Shown here in pieces: positions 8,966-16,973 of a DNA stretch of 64,000 nt. The stretch's first letter is position 1. Each line of letters starts with the position of its first letter. The position numbers and the translations under genes are program-made. Origin of the DNA: Gemmatimonas sp. (GTDB lineage Bacteria > Gemmatimonadota > Gemmatimonadetes > Gemmatimonadales > Gemmatimonadaceae); assembly GCF_027531815.1 (NCBI RefSeq), contig NZ_JAPZSK010000004.1, positions 496,001 to 560,000 of the forward strand, in the 5' to 3' direction. The notes beneath the pieces were generated by a model, which saw only the letters and a program-made list of their open reading frames with translations, did not search any database and was not told the origin of the DNA.

Positions 8966-10094
8966 CGGGATGGGCACGCGTCGACGGCAACCACTCGGCG
9001 AGGCGATTAAGCACGTCACGGGCATCGAAGGCGTACTTCACGCCGGCCTCCAGTGGTGTACGCGGCGTATGGTGCGGTGCGGACCGTGTGCGTCCCTGAT
9101 CGACCACCACGGTCATCGTGTGCAGGGCGCCGCGCGCAGCGGCGAGCCGGTACCACGTGGCCAGATCGCGTTCCAGCGACGCGAGGCCCGTACCGGGCAT
9201 GACCAGCCGCAGGGAGCCGTGCGCCGGATCGTAGCTGAGCGTTGCCGAGTCGAACGCGTCGCGCGCGGCGCGAAAGAACGGCACGGCGTCCGATCGATGC
9301 GTCCGGGCACGCAGCACGATCGCGTCCGGGGGGGTGGCGCGCAGCGTACGCCATGTTTCGTCGTCGGGTGCTTCCCGTACATCGCCCACCGGCAGCGCCT
9401 GCAGCCGCGCGTGCAGCGCGCGCACGCGACTGGTGTTGCCGGAGAGCCGCGCCCAGAGTCGCGGCTCCTCGCCAGGGGAACTCACCAGCAGCATGGGCAG
9501 CGGCGCCCGCTGCGCCAGCACCGCGGGCAGCAGGTCGTCGAGGGCACCGGTGTCGGCATGCGGCACGGCGGCGCACACCAGCCGATCGACCGGCGGGCGG
9601 GCATGCAGGCGCAGGCTCACCTCGGTGATGACACCGAGCGTGCCCCACGCGCCCGTCTGCAACCGCACGAGGTCGAACCCCGCCACGTTCTTCACCACGT
9701 GCCCTCCGGCGCGCATGACGACACCGTCCCCCGTCACGACCTGCACGCCGAGCACGAGGTCGCGCACACGATGGTCACCCAACGCGAGTGGTGCTGGCGA
9801 CGCGGTGGCCACGACGGCACCGATCGTGTCGTCGGGGGTGCCGTACGGATCGAGGGCCAGCATCTGCCCGTGTGCCGCCGTGGTCGCCGCGAGTTCGGCG
9901 AGCGTGGTGCCCGCCGCCACGGTGACGACCAGATCGCCCGGCGTGTACGCGCGAACGCCACGCAGGTGCCGCACCGACAGCGACGCGGCCGGCGCCCACG
10001 GCCCTCCGGCATGCAGCCAGCTGCCGCCTCCCTCGATGCGCAGCGGCCCCGACGCTGCGCGGATCTGCTCGGCCAGCCTGGTGATGTCAGACAC
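8958..10094 (-). CDS. glcE: Glycolate oxidase FAD-binding subunit GlcE
   Basis: The product is 378 aa. It is a FAD-binding type 4 (PCMH-like) protein shorter than GlcD, with GDLVVTVAAGTTLAEL, the ALDPYG flavin-loop region and a KNVAGFDLVRLQTGAWG stretch typical of GlcE. It is thought to support the GlcD catalytic subunit. The start is taken as GTG 10094 (VSDITRL), which overlaps the glcD stop by 8 nt in the same manner as the glcE/glcF junction. A longer frame from ATG 10142 would run 56 nt into glcD and adds non-conserved residues. Confidence 0.9.
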   Translation of the reverse strand: MSDITRLAEQIRAASGPLRIEGGGSWLHAGGPWAPAASLSVRHLRGVRAYTPGDLVVTVAAGTTLAELAATTAAHGQMLALDPYGTPDDTIGAVVATASPAPLALGDHRVRDLVLGVQVVTGDGVVMRAGGHVVKNVAGFDLVRLQTGAWGTLGVITEVSLRLHARPPVDRLVCAAVPHADTGALDDLLPAVLAQRAPLPMLLVSSPGEEPRLWARLSGNTSRVRALHARLQALPVGDVREAPDDETWRTLRATPPDAIVLRARTHRSDAVPFFRAARDAFDSATLSYDPAHGSLRLVMPGTGLASLERDLATWYRLAAARGALHTMTVVVDQGRTRSAPHHTPRTPLEAGVKYAFDARDVLNRLAEWLPSTRAHPDA

Positions 10095-11523
10095 GGACCT
10101 GTGGGCCACGGGGGCTCGGGCCGGTGGCCCCGTGCCACTCACGGCAGCTGTGCACCGGGATCACCTTGCCGGGATTGGCGCGCGTCTCCGGGTCGAAGAC
10201 ACGCCGCACCCGACACATCATGTCGAGCGAGTCGGCGTCAAACAGCGATTCCATGTACGGGAGCTTGTCGAGTCCCACCCCGTGCTCGCCGGTAATGGTG
10301 CCTCCCGCCTCGATGCACGCCGTCATGATCGCCCCCATCGCCTCGTGGACGCGCGCGCTCTCCGCCGCGTCGTGCGCGTTGTACGGGATGTTGGGATGCA
10401 GGTTGCCATCCCCGGCGTGGAACACATTGCACACGCGCACACCGAACCGTTCGCCGATCTGCTCGATGGCCGCCAGGACCTCGGGGAGCCTGGTCCGGGG
10501 CACCACGGCGTCCTGGACGACGAGCGCCGGGGCGAGGCGCCCCATGGCGCCGAAGGCCTTCTTGCGGCCCTGCCACAGCCGTGCGCGGTCGGCGGCGTCG
10601 GTTGCCACCGCGACCGATCGGGCGCCGGCCGCATGGCAGGCGTCCCGGATGATGGCCACGTCTTCGTCGAGCCCCTCCGCCACCCCGTCCACTTCGCAGA
10701 GCAGCACAGCCGCCGCGTCCACCGGATATCCCGCCGCATAGATGCTCGCCTCCACACACCGGATGGTGGCGTTGTCCATCATCTCCAACGCGGCAGGGAC
10801 GATCCCGCTGGCGATGATGCGGGAGACGGCACGCGCGGCGTCGGTGACGCTGGCAAAGTCGGCGAGGAGTGTGTGCACCGCATCGGGGAGTGGAACCAGC
10901 TGTACCGTGACCTCCGTGGCGATGCCGAAACACCCCTCGCTGCCAACGAACGCACCCAGCAGGTCATAGCCCGACGACTCGGCGTACGCCCCACCGAGCC
11001 GTGTGACGGTGCCATCGGGGAGTACCACCTCGCACTCCAGCACGTGGTTCAGCGTGACGCCGTACTTGAGGCAGTGGGGGCCACCGGCGTTTTCGGCGAC
11101 GTTCCCACCAATCGTACAAGCGGTCTGGCTCGAGGGATCGGGCGCGTACTGCAGGCCATAGCGCGTCGTCACGCGCGAGAGACTCGCGTTCACGACCCCC
11201 GGTTCGACGCGCGCCAGACGGTTCACCGGATCGACGTCGAGGATGCGGGTGAGCCGATTCAGGCCGATGAGCACGATGCCGTTGGCAAGCGCGCCCCCAG
11301 AGAGGCCGGTTCCGGCGCCACGTGGTACCCACGGGGTGCCGGTGTCTGCCAGCGCCCGTACGACCGCGATCACCTCGGCCCGGGAACCAGGGAACACCGC
11401 CAGCGCTGGCGTGGCGCGATACCCCGGCAGGCCGTCGGAATCGTAGGGGGCCAGCTCCGGGGCGCGTGACTTGACCCACCGTGGGCCAACAATTCCCTCG
11501 AGCGTCTCGCGCAGCGCAGTCAT
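10087..11523 (-). CDS. glcD: Glycolate oxidase FAD-linked catalytic subunit GlcD
   Basis: The product is 478 aa. The N-terminal FAD-binding domain contains PRGAGTGLSGGALA and a CTIGGNVAENAGGPHCLKYG segment. The C-terminal FAD oxidase domain contains NVFHAGDGNLHPN and TGEHGVGLDKL, which carry the active-site histidines of the family. It oxidises glycolate or a D-2-hydroxy acid. It is the first gene of glcDEF. ATG 11523 is preferred to an in-frame ATG at 11619 because the extra 32 residues are not family-like and run into the upstream hairpin. A HAD phosphatase at 26961 could supply glycolate, but that link is speculative. Confidence 0.93.
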   Translation of the reverse strand: MTALRETLEGIVGPRWVKSRAPELAPYDSDGLPGYRATPALAVFPGSRAEVIAVVRALADTGTPWVPRGAGTGLSGGALANGIVLIGLNRLTRILDVDPVNRLARVEPGVVNASLSRVTTRYGLQYAPDPSSQTACTIGGNVAENAGGPHCLKYGVTLNHVLECEVVLPDGTVTRLGGAYAESSGYDLLGAFVGSEGCFGIATEVTVQLVPLPDAVHTLLADFASVTDAARAVSRIIASGIVPAALEMMDNATIRCVEASIYAAGYPVDAAAVLLCEVDGVAEGLDEDVAIIRDACHAAGARSVAVATDAADRARLWQGRKKAFGAMGRLAPALVVQDAVVPRTRLPEVLAAIEQIGERFGVRVCNVFHAGDGNLHPNIPYNAHDAAESARVHEAMGAIMTACIEAGGTITGEHGVGLDKLPYMESLFDADSLDMMCRVRRVFDPETRANPGKVIPVHSCREWHGATGPSPRGPQVRV

Positions 11524-11608
11524 GGTCGCAAACTGTTGCCGCGGCAGTCGCAGGAGAAGAGGTGCGACCGGTGGGCCGCGCGTTACCCACATGACCATCG
11601 GTGACGGG

Positions 11609-11648
11609 GAAACGGGCACGGCGGAGTCCTTGTCGCCGTGCCCGTTTC
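11609..11648 (-). terminator. Strong hairpin downstream of the sigma factor gene
   Basis: A perfect 15-bp stem (11609-11623 with 11634-11648) closes a 10-nt loop. It lies between the sigma-factor stop at 11685 and the glcD start. There is no clear U-tract, only GTTTC at the stem end. It is most likely the sigma gene terminator and would insulate glcDEF. Confidence 0.65.
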
Positions 11649-11684
11649 GCGTCCGTCCATACTACCAAGCTGAGTGCCGGGTGC

Positions 11685-12593
11685 TCAGGCGGCGCCCCAG
11701 AACCCGGCCAGCGCGTGGCCATCCGGCGATTCGCGCAGCTTTTCGAAGGCCCGCTCCCGAATCTGGCGGATACGCTCGCGGGTGACGCCCATGAGCGCGC
11801 CGATGCGCTCGAGCGTCATGGCTTCGGCCCCTTCGTCGAGCCCGTAGTACAGATAGAGGATCTTGCGCTCGCGCGGGGTCAGGTACTTGCGGAAGACACG
11901 ATCGATGAACTCCCGCATGAGACGGAAGTCGGTGCCGTCTTCGATATCGGCGTGCGTTTCGCCGGCGAAGCGCTCACCGAGCGTGGACGCTTCGCGATCC
12001 TGACGGTCGATCGGCGCGTCCAGCGAGACCTCGGTGCTGGTGATCTGGCGGGCGCTGCGCACCTGCTCCACCGGTTCATCGAGCAGCTTGGCCATTTCGG
12101 CGTCGGTGGGCTCGCGGTTGAGCACCTGCGAGAGAATCATCTCCCCGCGTGCCATGCGGATGAGTTGCGAATTCTGGTTGAGGGGAATCCGCACGCTGCG
12201 TGTCTGCTCGGCCAGCGCCTTGAGCACCGCCTGGCGCACCCACCATACCGCGTAGGAGATGAACTTCACGCCCTGATCCGGGTCGAACTTCCGGACCGCC
12301 TTGAGCAGCCCCTCGTTGCCGATGGCCACGAGTTCGGAGAGGTCGAGGCCATGACCCTGGTACTTCTTCACGTAACTGATGACGAACCGGAGATTCGCGG
12401 TGACCAGACGCTCCGCCGCGCTCTCGTCGCCCTTCTGCGCCAATCGCGCCAGCCGGCGCTCCTCGGCGGCATCCGTGATGAGGGGGAGCTTCTGAATGTC
12501 GTGCAGGTACTGGTCGAAGGCCGTGGAAGGCGCGGATCGGAAGAACCCTTTGGAACGGGTCTCGGAAGTCCTGGTCGCGGCGGCTGCCTGCAT
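11685..12593 (-). CDS. rpoD: RNA polymerase sigma-70 factor, primary type (RpoD/SigA)
   Basis: The product is 302 aa. Region 1.2 begins near STAFDQYLHDIQKLP. Region 2 contains KGDESAAERLVTANLRFV and the promoter-melting segment GVKFISYAVWWVRQAVLKAL. Region 3 follows, and region 4.2 is the helix-turn-helix MTLERIGALMGVTRERIRQI. There is no region 1.1, as in the Bacteroidetes primary sigma, whose FISYAVWW segment this resembles more than the Proteobacterial FSTYATWW. The start ATG 12593 has GAGG 4 nt upstream; the longer frame from 12860 would translate an AT-rich leader with no sigma similarity. Whether it is the housekeeping factor or a close alternative cannot be settled from one window. Confidence 0.9.
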   Translation of the reverse strand: MQAAAATRTSETRSKGFFRSAPSTAFDQYLHDIQKLPLITDAAEERRLARLAQKGDESAAERLVTANLRFVISYVKKYQGHGLDLSELVAIGNEGLLKAVRKFDPDQGVKFISYAVWWVRQAVLKALAEQTRSVRIPLNQNSQLIRMARGEMILSQVLNREPTDAEMAKLLDEPVEQVRSARQITSTEVSLDAPIDRQDREASTLGERFAGETHADIEDGTDFRLMREFIDRVFRKYLTPRERKILYLYYGLDEGAEAMTLERIGALMGVTRERIRQIRERAFEKLRESPDGHALAGFWGAA

Positions 12594-12951
12594 ACGTCCT
12601 CGTCGTACGTGTTGCAGAGGTAGGGCCGGGGGAACGGCCCGAACTAGGGGTGGGAGCGCCACGATAACGGTCCCCGTCTGGACGGTCAATGAAAATTTTC
12701 CCAGTGCGACTAATAGAGACAGTAAAAAGCTACTATAAAGACAGTTGATCGAATTCCGTACAAAGATAACCGACTGCGACATGCGGGATTCGGCGTACGC
12801 CAGCGACTCGTCCCACCGGTATCCGCGGGGGTGTGGCGGCCATGCCGCGGCTCGTGGCATCGTCCCCCCATTCTCGGTATCGTGCCAAAGGCAACGAGTC
12901 CTGCGGCCACCGCGGCCCCGGACATTCGTTCGGGGCGGTGGCGCATCGTGG
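12594..12951 (-). other. 358-bp upstream region of the sigma factor gene
   Basis: This stretch between the aroB stop and the sigma ATG has no credible gene. Its centre (about 12688-12770) is strikingly AT-rich for this genome and includes the palindrome GAAAATTTTC at 12691-12700. It probably holds the sigma-gene promoter(s) and leader. The part next to aroB has short GC-rich inverted repeats that could end aroB transcription. Confidence 0.6.
12661..12689 (-). promoter_or_regulatory. Candidate sigma-70 promoter for the sigma factor gene
   Basis: The minus strand reads TTGACC (12684-12689), a 17-bp spacer, then TATCGT (12661-12666). This would give a leader of about 60 nt. Further AT-rich hexamers upstream leave room for a second promoter. 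Confidence 0.45.
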
Positions 12952-14064
12952 TTACGCCGCGGTGCCGAGGGACTCGGTGAGCACGGTCATGACCACATCG
13001 TCGGGCACCGGTACGGCCCAGCGTCCCTCCGCCGCCTCCATCTCGCCAATGGCGCGGGGAAGGGCATAGCGCGCGGCGCCACTGCGCGCCTTCTTGTCGC
13101 CGTGTGTCTCGGCCACCACGGCGGCCGGGTCGATTCCCGGCGGGAGCGTTACCGGCAGCCCGGCGCGCTGTACCGCGTCGCGGATCGACCGCGACAGTCC
13201 GTGGTGCGCAAGGCCGATCTGTTCGGCAAGTCGTGCCTCGACCACCATCCCCATGGCGACCGCCTCGCCATGCAGCATGTCGTACTGCCGAACCTTTTCA
13301 ATGGCGTGCGCAATGGTATGGCCAAAGTTGAGGATTTGTCGCAACCCCCCCTCGCGGGTATCCTCGGCCACCACGTGGGCCTTGATGTGCACGCTGCCGG
13401 CAATGAGGGTATCCAGTCCCTTGGCCTTGGCCCCCTGCCTCACGACGTCGGGGAGTGCCGCGAGCACCTGGTCGAAGTAGCTCGCGTCGGCAATCACCCC
13501 GTGCTTGAGCATTTCGGCGAGTCCGCTCCGCAGCACGGCCGGGGGCAGCGTCTCGAGCACCAGCGGGTCGATGACCACGGCGGACGGATTGTGAAACGCC
13601 CCGACAAGGTTCTTCCCGGCGGGGGTGTCCACGGCCGTCTTCCCGCCAACGGACGCGTCCACCATGGCGAGCAGCGTGGTGGGGACCTGCACGACGGGGA
13701 GGCCGCGCATGAACGTGGCGGCAACGAATCCGGCCAGGTCGCCCACGACTCCGCCACCCAGCGCAATGATCGTGGTGTCGCGTCCGGCCCCCCACGCCAC
13801 GAGCGCGTCCGTCAGCTCGGCCCAGCGCGCTCGGGTCTTTTCCTGTTCCCCGGGGGGAATGGTGAAGAGCTGCGCCGGTACGCCGGCACATTGCGCCAGT
13901 ATCCTGTTGGCGTGGTGGGCACCCACGACGCGATCGCTGATGATGGCGACGCGATGGGCGGGCGCCGTGTCGCGCACGACGGCCCCCACCTCTGCCAGGA
14001 CCCCGTTGGCGCAGTACACGGGGTACCCAAGCGGGAGCGCGAGCGGCGTGGGGAGTACGCCCAT
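12952..14064 (-). CDS. aroB: 3-dehydroquinate synthase
   Basis: The product is 370 aa, close to the usual 360. AroB converts DAHP to 3-dehydroquinate, the second step of the shikimate pathway, using NAD and a divalent metal. Family motifs are intact: GGGVVGDLAGFVAATFMRG, LLAMVDASVGGKTAVD and KNLVGAFHNP, then metal ligands in GLAEMLKHG (Glu) and in LNFGHTIAHA and HGEAVAMG (His). It begins 9 nt after the upstream adenosyltransferase stop, so the two are probably cotranscribed. No other shikimate gene is nearby. Confidence 0.96.
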   Translation of the reverse strand: MGVLPTPLALPLGYPVYCANGVLAEVGAVVRDTAPAHRVAIISDRVVGAHHANRILAQCAGVPAQLFTIPPGEQEKTRARWAELTDALVAWGAGRDTTIIALGGGVVGDLAGFVAATFMRGLPVVQVPTTLLAMVDASVGGKTAVDTPAGKNLVGAFHNPSAVVIDPLVLETLPPAVLRSGLAEMLKHGVIADASYFDQVLAALPDVVRQGAKAKGLDTLIAGSVHIKAHVVAEDTREGGLRQILNFGHTIAHAIEKVRQYDMLHGEAVAMGMVVEARLAEQIGLAHHGLSRSIRDAVQRAGLPVTLPPGIDPAAVVAETHGDKKARSGAARYALPRAIGEMEAAEGRWAVPVPDDVVMTVLTESLGTAA

Positions 14065-14073
14065 GTCAGCGCA

Positions 14074-14619
14074 TCACCAGGTGACTTCGCCGGCTCCCGC
14101 GCGCTTGTTGGCGACACGGGCCAGCATGAACAGGAGATCAGAGAGCCGGTTGAGGTAGATCACCACGAGGTGCGGCAGCTCCACCTCGCTGGCCAGGTGC
14201 ACCACGCGGCGCTCGGCGCGCCGGCACACGGTGCGGGCCACGTGCAGCGCCGCCGCCTTGGGGGTGCCGCCGGGAATGATGAAGCTGCGGAGCGGCTCCA
14301 GCTCCTGCTCGCACGCATCGATCGCCTTTTCGAGCTCGTCGATGCGTCCTTCGTCGATGCGGGCCTTGGTGAGATGGTCGCGCATCTTCTCGAGGTCCGG
14401 GGTCGCCAGCAGCGCGCCGATGGCGAAAAGGTCGCGCTGAACGGGGACCAGCACCTCGTCGATACGCGGGATCATCTGGATGGAGCGGGCCATGCCGAGC
14501 GAGGCATTCAGTTCGTCCACGTCACCATACGCGTCGACACGCGGGTGGTCCTTGCCTACGCGGCCGCCGCCAAAGAGAGCGGTCGCGCCTTCGTCACCGG
14601 ATCGGGTATAGATCTTCAT
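14074..14619 (-). CDS. Cob(I)alamin adenosyltransferase, PduO/MMAB type
   Basis: The product is 181 aa. It transfers the adenosyl group of ATP to cob(I)alamin to make coenzyme B12. The start MKIYTRSGDEGATALFGGGR is the PduO-type nucleotide-binding motif. The helical core contains VDELNASLG, FIIPGGTPKAAALHVARTVCRRAER and YLNRLSDLLFMLAR, all typical. A much longer open frame continues upstream to 15456, but it runs antisense through the TamA-like gene and lacks coding character, so ATG 14619 is chosen. TATCTT lies 5 nt before that ATG and there is no Shine-Dalgarno. Confidence 0.95.
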   Translation of the reverse strand: MKIYTRSGDEGATALFGGGRVGKDHPRVDAYGDVDELNASLGMARSIQMIPRIDEVLVPVQRDLFAIGALLATPDLEKMRDHLTKARIDEGRIDELEKAIDACEQELEPLRSFIIPGGTPKAAALHVARTVCRRAERRVVHLASEVELPHLVVIYLNRLSDLLFMLARVANKRAGAGEVTW

Positions 14620-14624
14620 GCCGA

Positions 14625-14630
14625 AAGATA
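14625..14630 (-). promoter_or_regulatory. TATCTT hexamer 5 nt before the adenosyltransferase ATG
   Basis: On the minus strand TATCTT, then TCGGC, then ATG. It matches the recurrent TAnnTT arrangement and suggests a leaderless transcript. No clear -35 element. Confidence 0.4.
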
Positions 14631-14704
14631 GCGGATGCCGCTCCAAAGCCGCAGGTCGAGGTTGACTGGTTCCCTGAGCCACGTGAGGTTTCACGCTATA
14701 GAAC

Positions 14705-16939
14705 GTGCGATTATTTCCCCGCTTCCTTGCCGCGCTCGCTGCGCTGTGGTGTGCCGCGCCGGTCGCCGCGCAGGACCTGTCCTGCGAACGTGGTGACCGC
14801 GAGGTGCGGTCGCTGCGCTTCGTTGGTAACCGTGAGTACTCCGCTGCGGTCCTGGCGACCACCGTGGCGACGCTGCCGTCGACGCTCCCCGGGGTGCCGC
14901 TGATCGGCACCCGGCGCTGCCTCGATCCGGTCGAGTTCGCGCGGGATCTCCGCCGGCTGGAGACCCTGTATCGGCGGCGTGGGTACCCTGACGTGCGGGT
15001 AGACACCGTCGTTCGCGTGGTGCGCCCGGCTGTCATCGATATCGAGTTCCAGATCGCCGAAGGGGAACCGATGCGGGTGTCGGCGTTCGTCGTCCGCGGG
15101 ATTGAAAGCAACGAGGCACTGGCCACGGCGGCACGCGACTTCCCGCTCCGCGCGGGCGGGTTGTTCGACCGGAGCGCGCTGGAGGCGGGGCGCGATACGC
15201 TCGTCCGGCGCCTGCGCAATCTCGGCTGGCCGCAGGCCGAGGCGCTGCTGGCGTACACCACCGACGTGCGGGCACGTACCGCCGATGTGGAGGTCACGGT
15301 GGTACCGGGTGCACGGGCGCGGGTCGGACGCATCGCGATCGCCGTGGACACCAGCCTGGGTGCTCGCGCGGTTTCCGACGCCACCATTCGGCGGACCATG
15401 GCGTTGCGCTCGGGCGACTGGTACTCGGTGCGCCGCATCATCGATGCCCAGCGCAACCTGTACCAGACCGACGCCTTTCAGCGGGTGGAGCTGCAGCCTG
15501 ACAGTGTGCAACCGCCGGGGGACACCCTCGTCAACCTGACCGCGCGCCTCGTCGTGGGCGACCGCTTCGCGGCGCGCGGGGGCGTGGGCTGGGCCACCCT
15601 CGATTGCTTCCGCGCGCAAGGGTCTCTCACCGACCGGGATTTCCTGCCCTATGCCCAGCGGCTGGAACTCACCGCGCGTGTCAGCAAGATCGGTCTTGGG
15701 GCTCCGCTCGACGGTGCCGATGACTTCTGCCAGGGGCAGGCGCGCAGCGATCCCTACAGCCGCACGCTCAACTACTACACGTCGATGACGCTACGCCAGC
15801 CGGTGCGAGCCGATCAGGCCCGGGTGCCGTCGCTCACCGTGTTCAGCTCGACGCTGTCGGAGTTCAAGGCGTACCTGCGCCGCACGCCCATTGGCGGCGT
15901 GCTCTCGCTCTCGGATCCCTTTGCCCTGCGTCCGTCGCCCCGCACGCCCAGTACGCTCTCGTATCAGCTGGAACTGGGGCGCACCGAGGCGGAGCCGGCG
16001 TTCTTCTGCGCGGTCTTCAACGCGTGCGACAACGATCTGCGCAGTTTCCTGCAGCGCAACAACCGCCTGGCCGCCGTGGAGTTCTCGCTGTCGCGCGAAC
16101 GGCTGAACGACGCGGTCAGACCCACGGGCGGGACCATCATGCGCGCCACGCTGCGTCACGCCAGCACGTGGATCGGCTCGGACGCCACCCAGCAGTTCAA
16201 TCGCGCGTCCGGCGACGTGTCGTGGTACCGGCAGGTGGCCGGGGCGACGATCACCGCCCACGTCCGCGCCGGCATCGTGCAGGGGCTGGGGACCGGCAGC
16301 GGATTCGCCGGCTTCATTCCGCCGCAGGAGCGGCTTTACGCCGGTGGCCCGACCACGGTGCGAGGGTTTCGGCAGAACGAACTGGGCCCCGCCGTGTACA
16401 TTGTGAGTGACTTCACCACCGAGACGGTGAACGGCGTGACCTACTTCCGTGCCGACCAGCGCGCGGTCACCGAGCGCGTGGTCCCCACGGGCGGCAACAC
16501 GCTGGTCGTGGGCAACCTCGAGGCGCAATGGGTGAGTCCCGTGCTCCCGCGCCTGCTGCAGCTTGCCGCCTTTGCCGACGCCGGGCGGCTCTGGAACCGG
16601 GGGGGCACGGCGCTTCGCGCCGACGGGCCGGTGGTGAAGGTCACCCCCGGGTTGGGCGTGCGGGTCGCATCGCCATTTGGCGCGGTGCGCATTGACTTCG
16701 GGTACAACCCCTACGAGTTGCCGGCCGGTGCGGCCTACTTCAACGCGCGTCCACAAGGCGGGGTGGCCCCGCTCTATTGTGTCAGTCCCGGCAACACCTT
16801 GGGGGTGACCCTCGCCGCTGCCGATGGCCAGCCGGCGGCGCAGGCGGCGGGCAGCTGTCCGGCCACGTACCGGCCGGTCCGGCGTACGGGATTCTTCCGT
16901 CGTCTCAATCCCAGCATCTGGATCGGGCAAGCCTTCTGA
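14705..16939 (+). CDS. Outer-membrane protein of the BamA/TamA (Omp85) family
   Basis: The product is 744 aa from a GTG start. An in-frame TAG lies 6 nt upstream, so no longer form is possible. A signal peptide (1-22, ending VAAQ) is followed by POTRA-like modules to about residue 290, then a 16-strand-type barrel. The barrel contains the strand-lid motif GPTTVRGFRQNELGP, the VRGF signature of Omp85 proteins. The chain ends in an aromatic beta-signal (IWIGQAF). It sits 34 nt upstream of a tamB homologue, so a TamA-like role in outer-membrane assembly or phospholipid transport is likely. A BamA role is less likely because bamA is usually elsewhere. Confidence 0.88.
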   Translation: MRLFPRFLAALAALWCAAPVAAQDLSCERGDREVRSLRFVGNREYSAAVLATTVATLPSTLPGVPLIGTRRCLDPVEFARDLRRLETLYRRRGYPDVRVDTVVRVVRPAVIDIEFQIAEGEPMRVSAFVVRGIESNEALATAARDFPLRAGGLFDRSALEAGRDTLVRRLRNLGWPQAEALLAYTTDVRARTADVEVTVVPGARARVGRIAIAVDTSLGARAVSDATIRRTMALRSGDWYSVRRIIDAQRNLYQTDAFQRVELQPDSVQPPGDTLVNLTARLVVGDRFAARGGVGWATLDCFRAQGSLTDRDFLPYAQRLELTARVSKIGLGAPLDGADDFCQGQARSDPYSRTLNYYTSMTLRQPVRADQARVPSLTVFSSTLSEFKAYLRRTPIGGVLSLSDPFALRPSPRTPSTLSYQLELGRTEAEPAFFCAVFNACDNDLRSFLQRNNRLAAVEFSLSRERLNDAVRPTGGTIMRATLRHASTWIGSDATQQFNRASGDVSWYRQVAGATITAHVRAGIVQGLGTGSGFAGFIPPQERLYAGGPTTVRGFRQNELGPAVYIVSDFTTETVNGVTYFRADQRAVTERVVPTGGNTLVVGNLEAQWVSPVLPRLLQLAAFADAGRLWNRGGTALRADGPVVKVTPGLGVRVASPFGAVRIDFGYNPYELPAGAAYFNARPQGGVAPLYCVSPGNTLGVTLAAADGQPAAQAAGSCPATYRPVRRTGFFRRLNPSIWIGQAF

Positions 16940-16973
16940 TGCTGCGCGCCGCCGCCGCCGGGGGGGCCTCGTA

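Noticed and set aside
9334..11469. 711-codon open frame on the plus strand across glcD-glcE
   Set aside because: It is antisense to two clear FAD-subunit genes, is Arg/Ser/Ala-rich with no family motif, and is a typical high-GC shadow frame.
12745..14631. 628-codon open frame on the plus strand
   Set aside because: Antisense to aroB and the adenosyltransferase; no recognisable motif.
14662..14702. TTGACT with TATAGA as promoter of the TamA-like gene
   Set aside because: The spacer would be 29 bp and the -10 box lies only 2 nt before the GTG, so transcription would start inside the coding sequence.
14074..15456. N-terminal extension of the adenosyltransferase to 460 residues
   Set aside because: The extension is antisense to the TamA-like gene, and family members begin at MKIYTRSGDEG, so the short form is correct.
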